A stretch of 34,314 bases of DNA from Bacteroidaceae bacterium (GTDB lineage: Bacteria > Bacteroidota > Bacteroidia > Bacteroidales > Bacteroidaceae): the NCBI GenBank assembly GCA_024401215.1, contig JAKSLL010000036.1:1-34314 (forward strand), in the 5' to 3' direction. How positions within the stretch are numbered: the stretch's first letter is position 1; each line of letters begins with the position of its first letter. The translations under genes were made by a program, and so were the position numbers. The notes beneath the pieces were generated by a model. That model was given only the letters and a program-made list of their open reading frames with translations. It did not search any database and was not told the origin of the DNA. Below are positions 7,140 to 14,776 of this stretch, piece after piece.

Positions 7140-7844
7140 ATGAACATTGGAAAAGAAAAGTGTCGAATACTTAAGGATATTCGTCGTAAGCTGGCTGAAG
7201 CAAATGGCATAAAGCTGGAGATTAAAGAATGTAAGTATAAAGGTGAGTGTTCAGGAACGTGTCCACGATGTGAGTCTGAAATGCGATATCTTGAGAGAAA
7301 GCTATATCAGCGCCAGATGTTAGGCAAGGCTGTCGTAATGGCAGGATTGACGTTTAACATAGGTGTGTTTGCTCCAACTCAAATGATAGCTGCTTCACCT
7401 AATGATATGCCAGTAATTGCTACTGACAGCAATAAGGTTTGCAAGTATCAGATAAAGGGTGTTGTTAGGGATGAGTTTGATTATATAATGGGGTGTAGTG
7501 TTATTGTGTATGATGAGCACAAGAAAGTTGTGTGTGGCACATATTCTAAAGAAAAAGGAGAATTCAGTCTATCAGTAGATACTCTTCCTGTAGAAATACA
7601 ATTCAAGTTTGTTGGCTACAGTCCTGAAAACATAGTTGTTACAAATGAAAATTATCAAATACCCTTAGATGTAACATTGGAAGGATTTTGTACTATACGT
7701 GTAGGTGAGGTCGTAGAAATGAAAGTGAAGAAGAGAAAAAAGACGAAAAAGCAGGGACATAGTACAAAACAGAAAGAATTGCCACAAAATCTCTATCGTT
7801 TGCCATTACCAATTGAGACACAAGAAGAAATTCATCTCCAGTAA
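7140..7844 (+). CDS. Cys-motif, membrane-anchored protein with carboxypeptidase-regulatory-like domain
   Basis: A 234-residue protein of uncertain function. The N-terminus has a cysteine cluster, Cys31-X5-Cys37-X3-Cys41-X2-Cys44 (ECKYKGECSGTCPRC), plus Cys8, which could bind zinc or an Fe-S cluster. One hydrophobic segment (61-85) follows, then a beta-rich domain (about 100-182, starting IKGVVRDEFDYIMGCSVIVY) like the carboxypeptidase D regulatory/CarboxypepD_reg fold common in Bacteroidota envelope proteins. The tail is very basic (KVKKRKKTKK, 194-203). The likely topology is Cys module in the cytoplasm and beta domain outside. I recognise the same Cys module plus anchor on several Bacteroidota envelope proteins, but know no established role. 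It may be a target or partner of the regulator upstream. Confidence 0.65.
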   Translation: MNIGKEKCRILKDIRRKLAEANGIKLEIKECKYKGECSGTCPRCESEMRYLERKLYQRQMLGKAVVMAGLTFNIGVFAPTQMIAASPNDMPVIATDSNKVCKYQIKGVVRDEFDYIMGCSVIVYDEHKKVVCGTYSKEKGEFSLSVDTLPVEIQFKFVGYSPENIVVTNENYQIPLDVTLEGFCTIRVGEVVEMKVKKRKKTKKQGHSTKQKELPQNLYRLPLPIETQEEIHLQ

Positions 7845-7875
7845 CTATATACAAGTTTCGCTCCACTTGTTGTGT

Positions 7876-7992
7876 AGTTAAAGGGTAGTTAAAGAGAAGT
7901 TAAAGGGTAGTTAAAGTGACAAATGTCTGACATGGCAAACGTCTCTTTAACTCCGAGCGAAGCGATAACTCCTCTTTAACTCCACTTTAACT
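7876..7992. repeat. AGTTAAAG repeats in phase, facing inverted copies (large potential hairpin)
   Basis: AGTTAAAG occurs at 7876, 7887, 7898 and 7909, exactly 11 bases apart. The inverse CTTTAACT occurs at 7945, 7974 and 7985 (the last two also 11 apart), with a degenerate copy at 7963. An 11-bp palindrome ATGTC-T-GACAT (7923-7933) sits between the arms. The block lies between convergent genes ending at 7844 and 8113 and may act as a two-way transcription barrier. Confidence 0.75.
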
Positions 7993-8112
7993 CCTAAAAA
8001 CGAGCAAGTTGCATACTTAATAACTATATCAGTTAGTAATAGGGAGATGATACTCAATGTCGTTTCATTTGGCACTTCTTGTGGGATGCTACGAGAGAAA
8101 GGCAAACAGAAA

Positions 8113-9624
8113 TTAAAGTGGGAATAATAATGGTGTGATAAACATGTTTGCGGCAAGTATTATCAGATTCATCCAAAAACCTACTTTTACAAAATCGATA
8201 AACTTATAACCTCCTGGCACATACACAAGCATATGTGTTGGAGAACCTATCGGTGTTGCAAAACTTGAACTAACTGACACCATTAGGGCTACAGCAAATG
8301 TAAGTGGGTTCACGCCTAATAAATGAGCAGCAGACATAGCTACAGGGTAGAACATGGCTCCGCAGGCAGTATTGCTGATAAATTCTGTTATGAATGTGCC
8401 AACAAGGCAAATTGTAAGCATAACAACATATGGATTTGTGCCGCATACACTTAGCAATCCGTCGGCTATAACCTGAGCTATGCCTGTTTTCTCTATAGCA
8501 TTTCCAAGAGCAACGCTGCACGCAAAGATTATAACAATCTGCCAATCAATACTTTTGTATGCTTGAGATGAAGAACAGCATCCAATTATCACCATCAGTA
8601 TGGCTGCTATCAATGCACATTGTAAGAGGGGCATGACACCTATTGCTGATAGTGCTACCATTGCAATCATGATAGCTGACGAAATAATGGTTTTCTTGCC
8701 AAGCCCACCTTCTATTTCTATGTCAGCAATAGAGCATTCAAGTCCGTTGCGCTTTGCCGCACTCAAAATATCTTCTCGTGAGCCAGAATATACTAATGTG
8801 TCACCACCAAGTAAGAAATCATCTGGTTGGACATTATTATTTACCTCACCATCAAAACTTATTATTCCAAGTAACCCTTGTGTATAATCTATAGCGCTTA
8901 CAGTCTGTCCGACAAGATGGCTATTAGAAGGGACTCTGAGTTCTATTGTGTTACCTGTGACATTCATCTTTTCCTCTGGGCTCTCACGTACAGGCAGTAA
9001 TTTTTGCATAGCTATCATGCTCACAATTCCTACAGCAAGGCAGAATACTCCAACACCTAACGTAGTGAATATGCTTAATTGTTCACCTGTTTCTTCTGCA
9101 TACAATCCAGAAATAATCAAGTTTGGTGGTGTTCCAATGAGTGTGCATATTCCACCCATGCCACTGGCGTAACTCAAAGGAATAAGAAGTTTGCTTGGTG
9201 CAATGCCTAACTTTCTGCTCCACTCTTTTACAACATTTATGAATAATGCCACAACAGTAGTATTACTCAAGAATGCGCTAAGAAAAGCAACTGGTGCCAT
9301 CACTCTCACGATTGCCCCAGTAAGACTCTTTGGCTGTCCCATCAAATATTTTACTATCCACTTCAAAACTCCTGTGTAGGTCAAGCCAGCAATAACAACA
9401 AACAATACTGCTACAACAATAACACTTGGGCTGCTAAAGCCTGCAAAAACTTCTTTTGCATCGAGCACACCCACTATGAAAAGAATAGAAACAGTAGTTA
9501 TAAATGCTGCCCATGTCTTAATCTTTGTGAATATCAAAGAAAGAAACATAGCAAGTACAAGCAGAACAGTAATCCAAGCTTTGACTTGCATTCCTAATAT
9601 TATTGAATCTAAAAAAGTATCCAT
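8113..9624 (-). CDS. SLC13/DASS-type transporter with one RCK_C domain
   Basis: Inner-membrane permease of the divalent anion:Na+ symporter superfamily. The 503 residues form two inverted repeats, each with the substrate/sodium SNT motif: SAFLSNTTVVALF (Asn121) and TEFISNTACGAMF (Asn418). GTPPNL (164-169) and SFATPIGSPTH are further family blocks. Between the halves, residues about 226-292 form an RCK_C (TrkA-C-like) domain (TIELRVPSNSHLVGQTV to GGDTLVYSG), a probable ligand-sensing regulatory module. The substrate cannot be read from sequence; sulfate, phosphate or dicarboxylates are possible. It follows the SpoIIE phosphatase by 83 bases on the same strand, so it is probably the last gene of the partner-switching operon. 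It is clearly paralogous to the plus-strand transporter at 13028-14776. Confidence 0.85.
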   Translation of the reverse strand: MDTFLDSIILGMQVKAWITVLLVLAMFLSLIFTKIKTWAAFITTVSILFIVGVLDAKEVFAGFSSPSVIVVAVLFVVIAGLTYTGVLKWIVKYLMGQPKSLTGAIVRVMAPVAFLSAFLSNTTVVALFINVVKEWSRKLGIAPSKLLIPLSYASGMGGICTLIGTPPNLIISGLYAEETGEQLSIFTTLGVGVFCLAVGIVSMIAMQKLLPVRESPEEKMNVTGNTIELRVPSNSHLVGQTVSAIDYTQGLLGIISFDGEVNNNVQPDDFLLGGDTLVYSGSREDILSAAKRNGLECSIADIEIEGGLGKKTIISSAIMIAMVALSAIGVMPLLQCALIAAILMVIIGCCSSSQAYKSIDWQIVIIFACSVALGNAIEKTGIAQVIADGLLSVCGTNPYVVMLTICLVGTFITEFISNTACGAMFYPVAMSAAHLLGVNPLTFAVALMVSVSSSFATPIGSPTHMLVYVPGGYKFIDFVKVGFWMNLIILAANMFITPLLFPL

Positions 9625-9707
9625 ATTATCAAATAATAAAATATGTGATTAAAATGTATTCTATAATCGATAGTCTCATTTCTATTTAGTAGAAAATGTC
9701 AGATGGG

Positions 9708-11660
9708 CTACCTGTACCCCATGCATAACACAGTAATGTCGTCGCTTTGTTCGGCTCCTACTGCATGCTTATGCACATCATCTATAAGCATGTTTACTGC
9801 ATCCTCAGCTGAGACATTGGTATCGAATGATGACAGAACATCAAGCAGATGCTGGTCGCCATATAATTCAGATTTAATGTTTTCTGCCTCTGTAATTCCG
9901 TCAGTATAAAGCATGATTTTTACTCCTGGGCGAATATAGAAGCTTATCTCTTTGTATTCAAAACCGTCAATGACGCCAATTGGCAGATTGACAGGCACTT
10001 TCTCCATAAAGTGAACAGTGTTGGAAGGTCCTACTGTTACGGGGGCGTCAGATATGTATTCGCCATTTGTGGCTGGAGCGTTATGACCGCAGTTGCAACA
10101 TGTGAATAATCCTGTTTTAAGGTTGCAGCATCCGATGAACATCGTTACGAACATATTTTCATCATTACCCTGTGCAATAGCATTGTTGAGAAGTGTAGCA
10201 ATCTTTGCTGGTGACTTAGCGTGTGTTACATTATTCCTGAAAAGAGAACGTGTAATCGCCATAAAGAGTGAAGCTGGAACACCTTTACCTGAGACATCAC
10301 CTATGCAAAAGTAGAAGTCATCACCATCAAGAAGGAAATCAAACAAATCTCCGCCAACAGCTTTTGCTGGTATAAGCTTGCCGTAAATATCAATCTCTGT
10401 CCTACCTGGATAAGGCGGGAAGATTTTTGGCACCATTGCCATCTGTATTTTGCGAGCTGTAGACAGTTCTCCTTCAATAAGAGCCTTGCTTTGTGTTGTT
10501 TTTTCAAGTTCCTTAATATAAGTGTTAAGCGAACCTTTCATTGAAGCTAAAGCAGCACGAAGGTCATACAGTTCATTGTGGCTTGTTATGACAGGCAATT
10601 TGACATTGAAATTGCCATGCGATATTTCTCTTGCAGCAAGAGCGAACGTTTCTAAAGGCTTTGAAAGTTTGTTTATTACAACGACACAAACAATGATTGT
10701 AAGGATAATGCCTATCAGCATGATAGCAATAAGGATATTTGTCATGTTAATCAGGCTTGAGGCAACATCTTTATGAGGCACCTCTAATGTGACTGTCCAG
10801 CCTGTCTTTGGCTCTTTAGCATAAAAAACAGCTATTTTCCCTCTTTCTTTATCATCGTAACAGCCGTATCCACGTTCTTGTTTCTGTATCTGAGAATAAA
10901 TGTCTTCATTAGCACCCTCCTTTTGCTTTTCTAATAAAGATTGTATCGATTCATTGAGAATGTAGTCTTGATTTGGGTGAGCAATAAATGTTCCATCAGC
11001 ATCAACAATAGTAAGCATCGCATTAGGGTAGGGCTTAACATCTTGCAATGTCTCATTTATAATATCAAGATTCAAGTCAATAGCCATTACAGCATAGAAG
11101 TTGTTATTAGCATCATACAATGGTACAGTGTATGCTGTGATGATTGTGCCATTAGCTTCTCTAAAAGGTTTTGTCCATACAGCTTCTTTCTTGCTCGCAA
11201 CATTCTTATACCAATCATAACTAGCATAATCTCTGACTAAAGCAATATCACGTCGCATGTAACTTCCATCTTTCATGTGCATGACATAAGGGCAGAAGCC
11301 TTTTTCCTTGTTAGATACCACATTGTGATCAAATCCCACAGCAACACCTTGTACTCGTGGATTAGAAATAAGAAAATGTTCACAAAGTGACATTATTGAG
11401 TCACGGCGGTGAGCAATTAAAGGTGACTTTGATATACCCTGAAGATTTTCTGCCGATACCTCTGTTGCTGTAAGCCCCTCATCAAGGGCTTTGATCACAT
11501 AATCAAGTTTTGCCCATGCTGTTGCATGCACATCATTGCGTACTTCATCAATAACATAATAAAGTACAGCACCGAAGATTATGGAAAAGACAACAATATT
11601 GATGCCTAATAACCAAGCACATAACTTCAGCTTGAATGATTGGCGGAACTTAACTGTCAT
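9708..11660 (-). CDS. Cache-HAMP-SpoIIE serine phosphatase (RsbU/RsbP-like sensor)
   Basis: Membrane PP2C-type phosphatase, expected to remove phosphate from a STAS-domain antagonist in response to an outside signal. Architecture over 650 residues: TM1 (13-37), periplasmic double-Cache sensor (about 40-300, with the DYASYDWYKN/VWTKPF signature at 144-165), TM2 (306-330), HAMP (331-382), short coiled coil with the ARKIQMAMVP linker (402-411), then the SpoIIE domain (420-650). Metal-binding acids are present: GGDLFDF (Asp438, Asp441), GDVSGKG (Asp455), YTDGITEA (Asp587) and QSDDITVL (Asp640/641), so it should be active. It starts 15 bases after the RsbW-like kinase gene. The Cache domain usually binds small organic ligands, which fits the transporter next to it. 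Confidence 0.92.
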   Translation of the reverse strand: MTVKFRQSFKLKLCAWLLGINIVVFSIIFGAVLYYVIDEVRNDVHATAWAKLDYVIKALDEGLTATEVSAENLQGISKSPLIAHRRDSIMSLCEHFLISNPRVQGVAVGFDHNVVSNKEKGFCPYVMHMKDGSYMRRDIALVRDYASYDWYKNVASKKEAVWTKPFREANGTIITAYTVPLYDANNNFYAVMAIDLNLDIINETLQDVKPYPNAMLTIVDADGTFIAHPNQDYILNESIQSLLEKQKEGANEDIYSQIQKQERGYGCYDDKERGKIAVFYAKEPKTGWTVTLEVPHKDVASSLINMTNILIAIMLIGIILTIIVCVVVINKLSKPLETFALAAREISHGNFNVKLPVITSHNELYDLRAALASMKGSLNTYIKELEKTTQSKALIEGELSTARKIQMAMVPKIFPPYPGRTEIDIYGKLIPAKAVGGDLFDFLLDGDDFYFCIGDVSGKGVPASLFMAITRSLFRNNVTHAKSPAKIATLLNNAIAQGNDENMFVTMFIGCCNLKTGLFTCCNCGHNAPATNGEYISDAPVTVGPSNTVHFMEKVPVNLPIGVIDGFEYKEISFYIRPGVKIMLYTDGITEAENIKSELYGDQHLLDVLSSFDTNVSAEDAVNMLIDDVHKHAVGAEQSDDITVLCMGYR

Positions 11661-11675
11661 TAAATTGTGATTTGT

Positions 11676-12089
11676 TTACAGTTTTTTTCGTAGGGTGAGG
11701 ATGTTCTTATTATCTTCACGATTATAGATAACGTCATCCATAATTTGCTTCACGAGGAATATGCCTAACCCTCCAATAGGACGTTCTTCTACACCTAAAG
11801 AAACATCAACATCTGGTGCTTCGTTTGTTGGGTCAAAGGCAACTCCATCATCAATAATTTGGAATGTTAGCATTCCTCCTGCATCTCCGTCGGCTGTGAT
11901 ACTGAAAGAATGTTTCTCTGATTGAGGAAATGCATAATTTATGACATTGGTTGCAATTTCTTCCAGCACAAGATTGATATTGAATGTTAAGGCTGCATCT
12001 TCTTGCAATTCATCGCAAACTTCACTGACAAACCCTTCAAGCAAGGTTAATTCAGAGATGCTATTATTTAAGATTAACTCTTTATGCAT
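11676..12089 (-). CDS. RsbW/SpoIIAB-type ATP-binding serine kinase (partner-switching)
   Basis: A 137-residue GHKL ATPase of the anti-sigma factor kinase family, expected to phosphorylate STAS-domain antagonists and hold an output partner. Visible ATP-site boxes are the N box EEIATNVINYAFP (43-55), the G1 box DDGVAFDP (80-87) and the G2 box IGGLGIFLVKQIMDDV (105-120). The length equals the family norm. Its ATG shares a base with the stop codon of the STAS gene before it (TAATG), so the two are translationally coupled, as in spoIIAA-spoIIAB. No sigma factor follows; the next gene is the SpoIIE phosphatase 15 bases on. The true output partner is therefore unknown. Confidence 0.9.
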   Translation of the reverse strand: MHKELILNNSISELTLLEGFVSEVCDELQEDAALTFNINLVLEEIATNVINYAFPQSEKHSFSITADGDAGGMLTFQIIDDGVAFDPTNEAPDVDVSLGVEERPIGGLGIFLVKQIMDDVIYNREDNKNILTLRKKL

Positions 12090-12391
12090 TATTCAAATTG
12101 AAAAAGAGAAGTGAATCCTGTAATTGTGAATATTTGTTTTATCTCATTGGAGACATTCTTGATAGTTACGCTACCACCTTTTGACATTGTCGCTTTACGG
12201 AGATTAAGGAAAAGGCGGAGTCCTGAACTTGATATAAATTCTAATTCTTTGCAATCGAGCACAATAGTCTTTTCTGCTTGCTGTATAAGTGGAGCAATGT
12301 CATTACTGAATTGTGCTGCGGATGCTGTATCTAAACGTCCTTGTAAAACTGCAACTAATTTATCTCCTTCGTTGTTAATTGTTACTTCCAT
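12089..12391 (-). CDS. STAS-domain anti-sigma factor antagonist-like protein (first copy)
   Basis: A 100-residue single STAS domain like SpoIIAA/RsbV. The conserved phospho-acceptor loop reads LDCKELEFISSSGLR; by alignment with DSSG/DSTG in SpoIIAA/RsbV the modified residue should be Ser55. It is first in the leftward operon and overlaps the kinase gene by one base. A Bacteroidota-type promoter lies about 70 bases upstream. It aligns without gaps along nearly all its length to the STAS protein of the divergent operon (12721-13026), including the FTITGF..LF.FE ending, so the two arose by duplication and may compete for the single kinase. Confidence 0.92.
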   Translation of the reverse strand: MEVTINNEGDKLVAVLQGRLDTASAAQFSNDIAPLIQQAEKTIVLDCKELEFISSSGLRLFLNLRKATMSKGGSVTIKNVSNEIKQIFTITGFTSLFQFE

Positions 12392-12462
12392 AATTTGTTT
12401 TTGCTCAATTTTTTGTATGTTAATTATTTTCTGACATGCATTATAAAATACATTATTATTAC

Positions 12463-12492
12463 AAAATTATATGTTTAAAATCAAATAGCAAA
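12463..12492 (-). promoter_or_regulatory. Promoter of the leftward partner-switching operon
   Basis: On the minus strand TTTG (12492-12489) and TAATTTTG (12470-12463) are 18 bases apart, close to the Bacteroidota TTTG-N19-21-TAnnTTTG consensus. Transcription would start near 12456, giving a leader of about 65 bases before the STAS gene at 12391. Confidence 0.6.
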
Positions 12493-12558
12493 ATAGTAAT
12501 GCAATAATTTAATAAAAATGGTCAATTTAATTTTTATGTATAAAAATATCTGTTATAT

Positions 12559-12590
12559 TTTGTGAGTTATGATATTTTGATTTACCTTTG
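12559..12590 (+). promoter_or_regulatory. Promoter of the rightward STAS-transporter-RSD operon
   Basis: TTTG (12559-12562), 20 bases, then TACCTTTG (12583-12590): the best match in the window to the Bacteroidota consensus TTTG-N19-21-TAnnTTTG. The transcript would start near 12597 and carry a leader of about 124 bases. The leftward promoter is about 70 bases away, so one regulator could control both. Confidence 0.7.
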
Positions 12591-12616
12591 TCAAGTATAA
12601 TCGTGAAAGGTAGCTT

Positions 12617-12700
12617 CAAAATGTTGTATTGATTACATTTTGTCGCTTCCTAATGAAATTTTACTCGCAGTTATAAACTAGTGAGGAGTCATTTATAACT
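12617..12700 (+). promoter_or_regulatory. Structured leader with two perfect stem-loops
   Basis: CAAAATGT (12617-12624) pairs exactly with ACATTTTG (12635-12642) over a 10-base loop. AGTTATAAA (12669-12677) pairs exactly with TTTATAACT (12692-12700) over a 14-base loop that contains GAGGAG. The second stem ends 20 bases before the STAS start codon. The elements may act in the RNA, or as DNA operators. No known riboswitch was recognised. Confidence 0.55.
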
Positions 12701-12720
12701 ATTAAATCCTATAAATTCAA

Positions 12721-13026
12721 ATGGATACAATTATTGACAAAGAAAATGGTGTAATAACAATTGTTATTGATGAACCACTGAATGCACAGCATCTTGATGA
12801 ACTTTCTCAAAGATTCGAGGAATTGCCTTTAGGACTTGGAACAACAGTAGTGCTTGATTGCGAAAAGATGGATTATATCTGTTCAAGTGGTTTGAGAATT
12901 TTCTTGACCATGCAGAAAAAAGCCACTGCCGTCGGAACAAAACTTATTATTCGCAAATTACAGCCTATGGTAATGAACGTATTTACGATAACAGGCTTTA
13001 ATAATCTTTTTGTATTCGAGGATTAA
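12721..13026 (+). CDS. STAS-domain anti-sigma factor antagonist-like protein (second copy)
   Basis: A 101-residue STAS protein, collinear paralogue of the one at 12089-12391. The acceptor loop reads LDCEKMDYICSSGLR, placing the probable phosphorylated serine at Ser55, with Cys54 where SpoIIAA has Asp. It opens the rightward operon, behind a strong promoter and a structured leader. Its TAA stop (13024-13026) is one base before the probable GTG start of the SLC13 transporter, which implies translational coupling. There is no kinase or phosphatase in this operon, so it probably depends on the RsbW-like kinase and SpoIIE phosphatase across the control region. A direct action on the adjoining transporter, by analogy with SulP permeases that carry a fused STAS domain, is a reasonable inference, not shown. 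Confidence 0.9.
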   Translation: MDTIIDKENGVITIVIDEPLNAQHLDELSQRFEELPLGLGTTVVLDCEKMDYICSSGLRIFLTMQKKATAVGTKLIIRKLQPMVMNVFTITGFNNLFVFED

Positions 13027-13027
13027 A

Positions 13028-14776
13028 GTGACCATATTTGCTTGGATTGTTCTTTGCGTATTATTAGCAAAATTTGTTCTGCTTATACGCCATTTATTGC
13101 CTGGAGATGTAATTGCTTTCGGATGTATAGCTATATTGTTGCTTTCAGGTTGTCTTACCACTGAAGAGGCTTTAAGTTGTTTTGGTACTCAGTCGGTTGT
13201 GCTCATTGCTGTAATCTCTATTTTAGTATCTGGAATGATTCATTCTGGTGCAATAAATTGGTTTACATGTCACGTTATGGGAACACCGCGCTCTTTTGTA
13301 GGCTCCATAATTAGGCTTATGATTCCCGTAAGCTTGATGTCTGCCTTCCTCAGTAACACCACATTGGTGGCTATGTTCATCAATGTGGTAAAAATGTGGA
13401 GCAAACGATTAGACATTGCGCCGTCTCGTCTGCTTATCCCTCTTAGTTATGCAGCAAGCATTGGTGGAATGTGTACCATAATAGGAACGCCAGCTAATCT
13501 CGTTATTTCGGGATATTATGAACGGCAAACAGGTCATACGCTCAATTTTTTTGCACCGTTCATACCTGGCTTCATTAGTATGATTGTATGTGTAATCTCA
13601 ATTATCCTCCTTCGTAGGTTGCTTCCAGATAGGAAGAGTCCAGAGGAGAGTTTTGAGAGTAGTGCCGACTATACTGTGGAATTAATTGTACCAGCAGAGA
13701 ATAAAGTGGTGGGTATGACAGTTGAAGAGGCTGGACTGCTTGATGTGCATGGCGGACATCTTGTTGAAATTGTGCGATTTGACCGTGAGATCATTTCCCC
13801 AGTTCCTGCTGATGAGTTTATTCTCGGCAATGATCATCTTGTTTATTCTGGTCAGATAAATAGCATTCTTGAACTTCGTAGTTCTCATGGGTTGGTAAAT
13901 GCAAATAAACTTGTATTCAACACCACTGATTTGGAAAAATCGCGTAAACTCCAAATGGCGACTGTTGACATTTCTTCGCCTCTGATAGGCACAAGAATGT
14001 GTGATATAAACTTTGAATCTCTGCATAATGTTGTTCTTGTAGCCGTAGCACGAGATGGTGAGCGTATGACATCCATACCAAGGGAGATTGCCTTGAGAGC
14101 AGGTGATACACTGCTGCTTGAGGGAGCGCGACTTGTACCTACGAATTTCGTCGGGAATCTCAATTTCTTCGATAATATAGCACTTCCGCAAGTAGATAAG
14201 ACAACATTCATATCTATGTTATTGATGTTTAGCATGATCATCCTTAGTGCTTTGGGTGTTATGCCACTAATTCATAGTGCAATATTAGCTGCTCTCCTGA
14301 TGGTAATCACGCGTTGTTGCTCTATCGAACAATTGCAGCAAAGTATTAACTGGAAGCTTATTATGTCATTTGCTGGCAGCGTCTGTATTGGTGAAGCTAT
14401 TAAAGCAACAGGTTTAGCTCATCAGCTATCAGTGGGATTACAATCTGTAGTAGGCTCTTCACCTCTTGTAATACTTATCATTCTATGTGTCATCTCGACT
14501 TTTATTACAGAGTTTATAAGTAATACGACAGCAGCAGCCATTTTAGCTCCAATAGCTATCACCCTTGCAATGAGTCTTAATGTTGACCCAGCAGTTTTCT
14601 GTGTGGCAGTAATGGTTAATGTGAATAGTTCTTTTGCAACTCCGATGGGTAGCGAGTCTAATTTGATGGTTTATAGCCCTGGCGGATATCGTTTTTCTGA
14701 TTTCATCCGTATAGGTCTTCCGATGAATCTCATTTTGCTTGTTACAAATATAACTGTATGTTATTTCTTAATGTAG
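13028..14776 (+). CDS. SLC13/DASS-type transporter with two RCK_C domains
   Basis: Inner-membrane permease paralogous to the one at 8113-9624, but with a doubled cytoplasmic module. I prefer the GTG at 13028, one base after the STAS stop (582 residues); an in-frame TTG at 13010 overlaps that gene. SNT motifs are SAFLSNTTLVAMF (Asn110) and TEFISNTTAAAIL (Asn499), with GTPANL and SFATPMGSESN as matching family blocks. The two RCK_C domains are at about 216-284 (TVELIVPAENKVVGMTV) and 306-374 (KLQMATVDISSPLIG). Tandem RCK_C domains suggest gating by a nucleotide or ion. The RelA/SpoT-domain gene overlaps or abuts its 3' end, which makes a nucleotide signal an attractive candidate ligand. Substrate unknown. 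Confidence 0.85.
   Translation: MTIFAWIVLCVLLAKFVLLIRHLLPGDVIAFGCIAILLLSGCLTTEEALSCFGTQSVVLIAVISILVSGMIHSGAINWFTCHVMGTPRSFVGSIIRLMIPVSLMSAFLSNTTLVAMFINVVKMWSKRLDIAPSRLLIPLSYAASIGGMCTIIGTPANLVISGYYERQTGHTLNFFAPFIPGFISMIVCVISIILLRRLLPDRKSPEESFESSADYTVELIVPAENKVVGMTVEEAGLLDVHGGHLVEIVRFDREIISPVPADEFILGNDHLVYSGQINSILELRSSHGLVNANKLVFNTTDLEKSRKLQMATVDISSPLIGTRMCDINFESLHNVVLVAVARDGERMTSIPREIALRAGDTLLLEGARLVPTNFVGNLNFFDNIALPQVDKTTFISMLLMFSMIILSALGVMPLIHSAILAALLMVITRCCSIEQLQQSINWKLIMSFAGSVCIGEAIKATGLAHQLSVGLQSVVGSSPLVILIILCVISTFITEFISNTTAAAILAPIAITLAMSLNVDPAVFCVAVMVNVNSSFATPMGSESNLMVYSPGGYRFSDFIRIGLPMNLILLVTNITVCYFLM

Noticed and set aside
12684-12690. GAGGAG as ribosome binding site of the second STAS gene
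   Set aside because: It is about 30 bases from the ATG, inside a hairpin loop, and Bacteroidota rarely use Shine-Dalgarno pairing.
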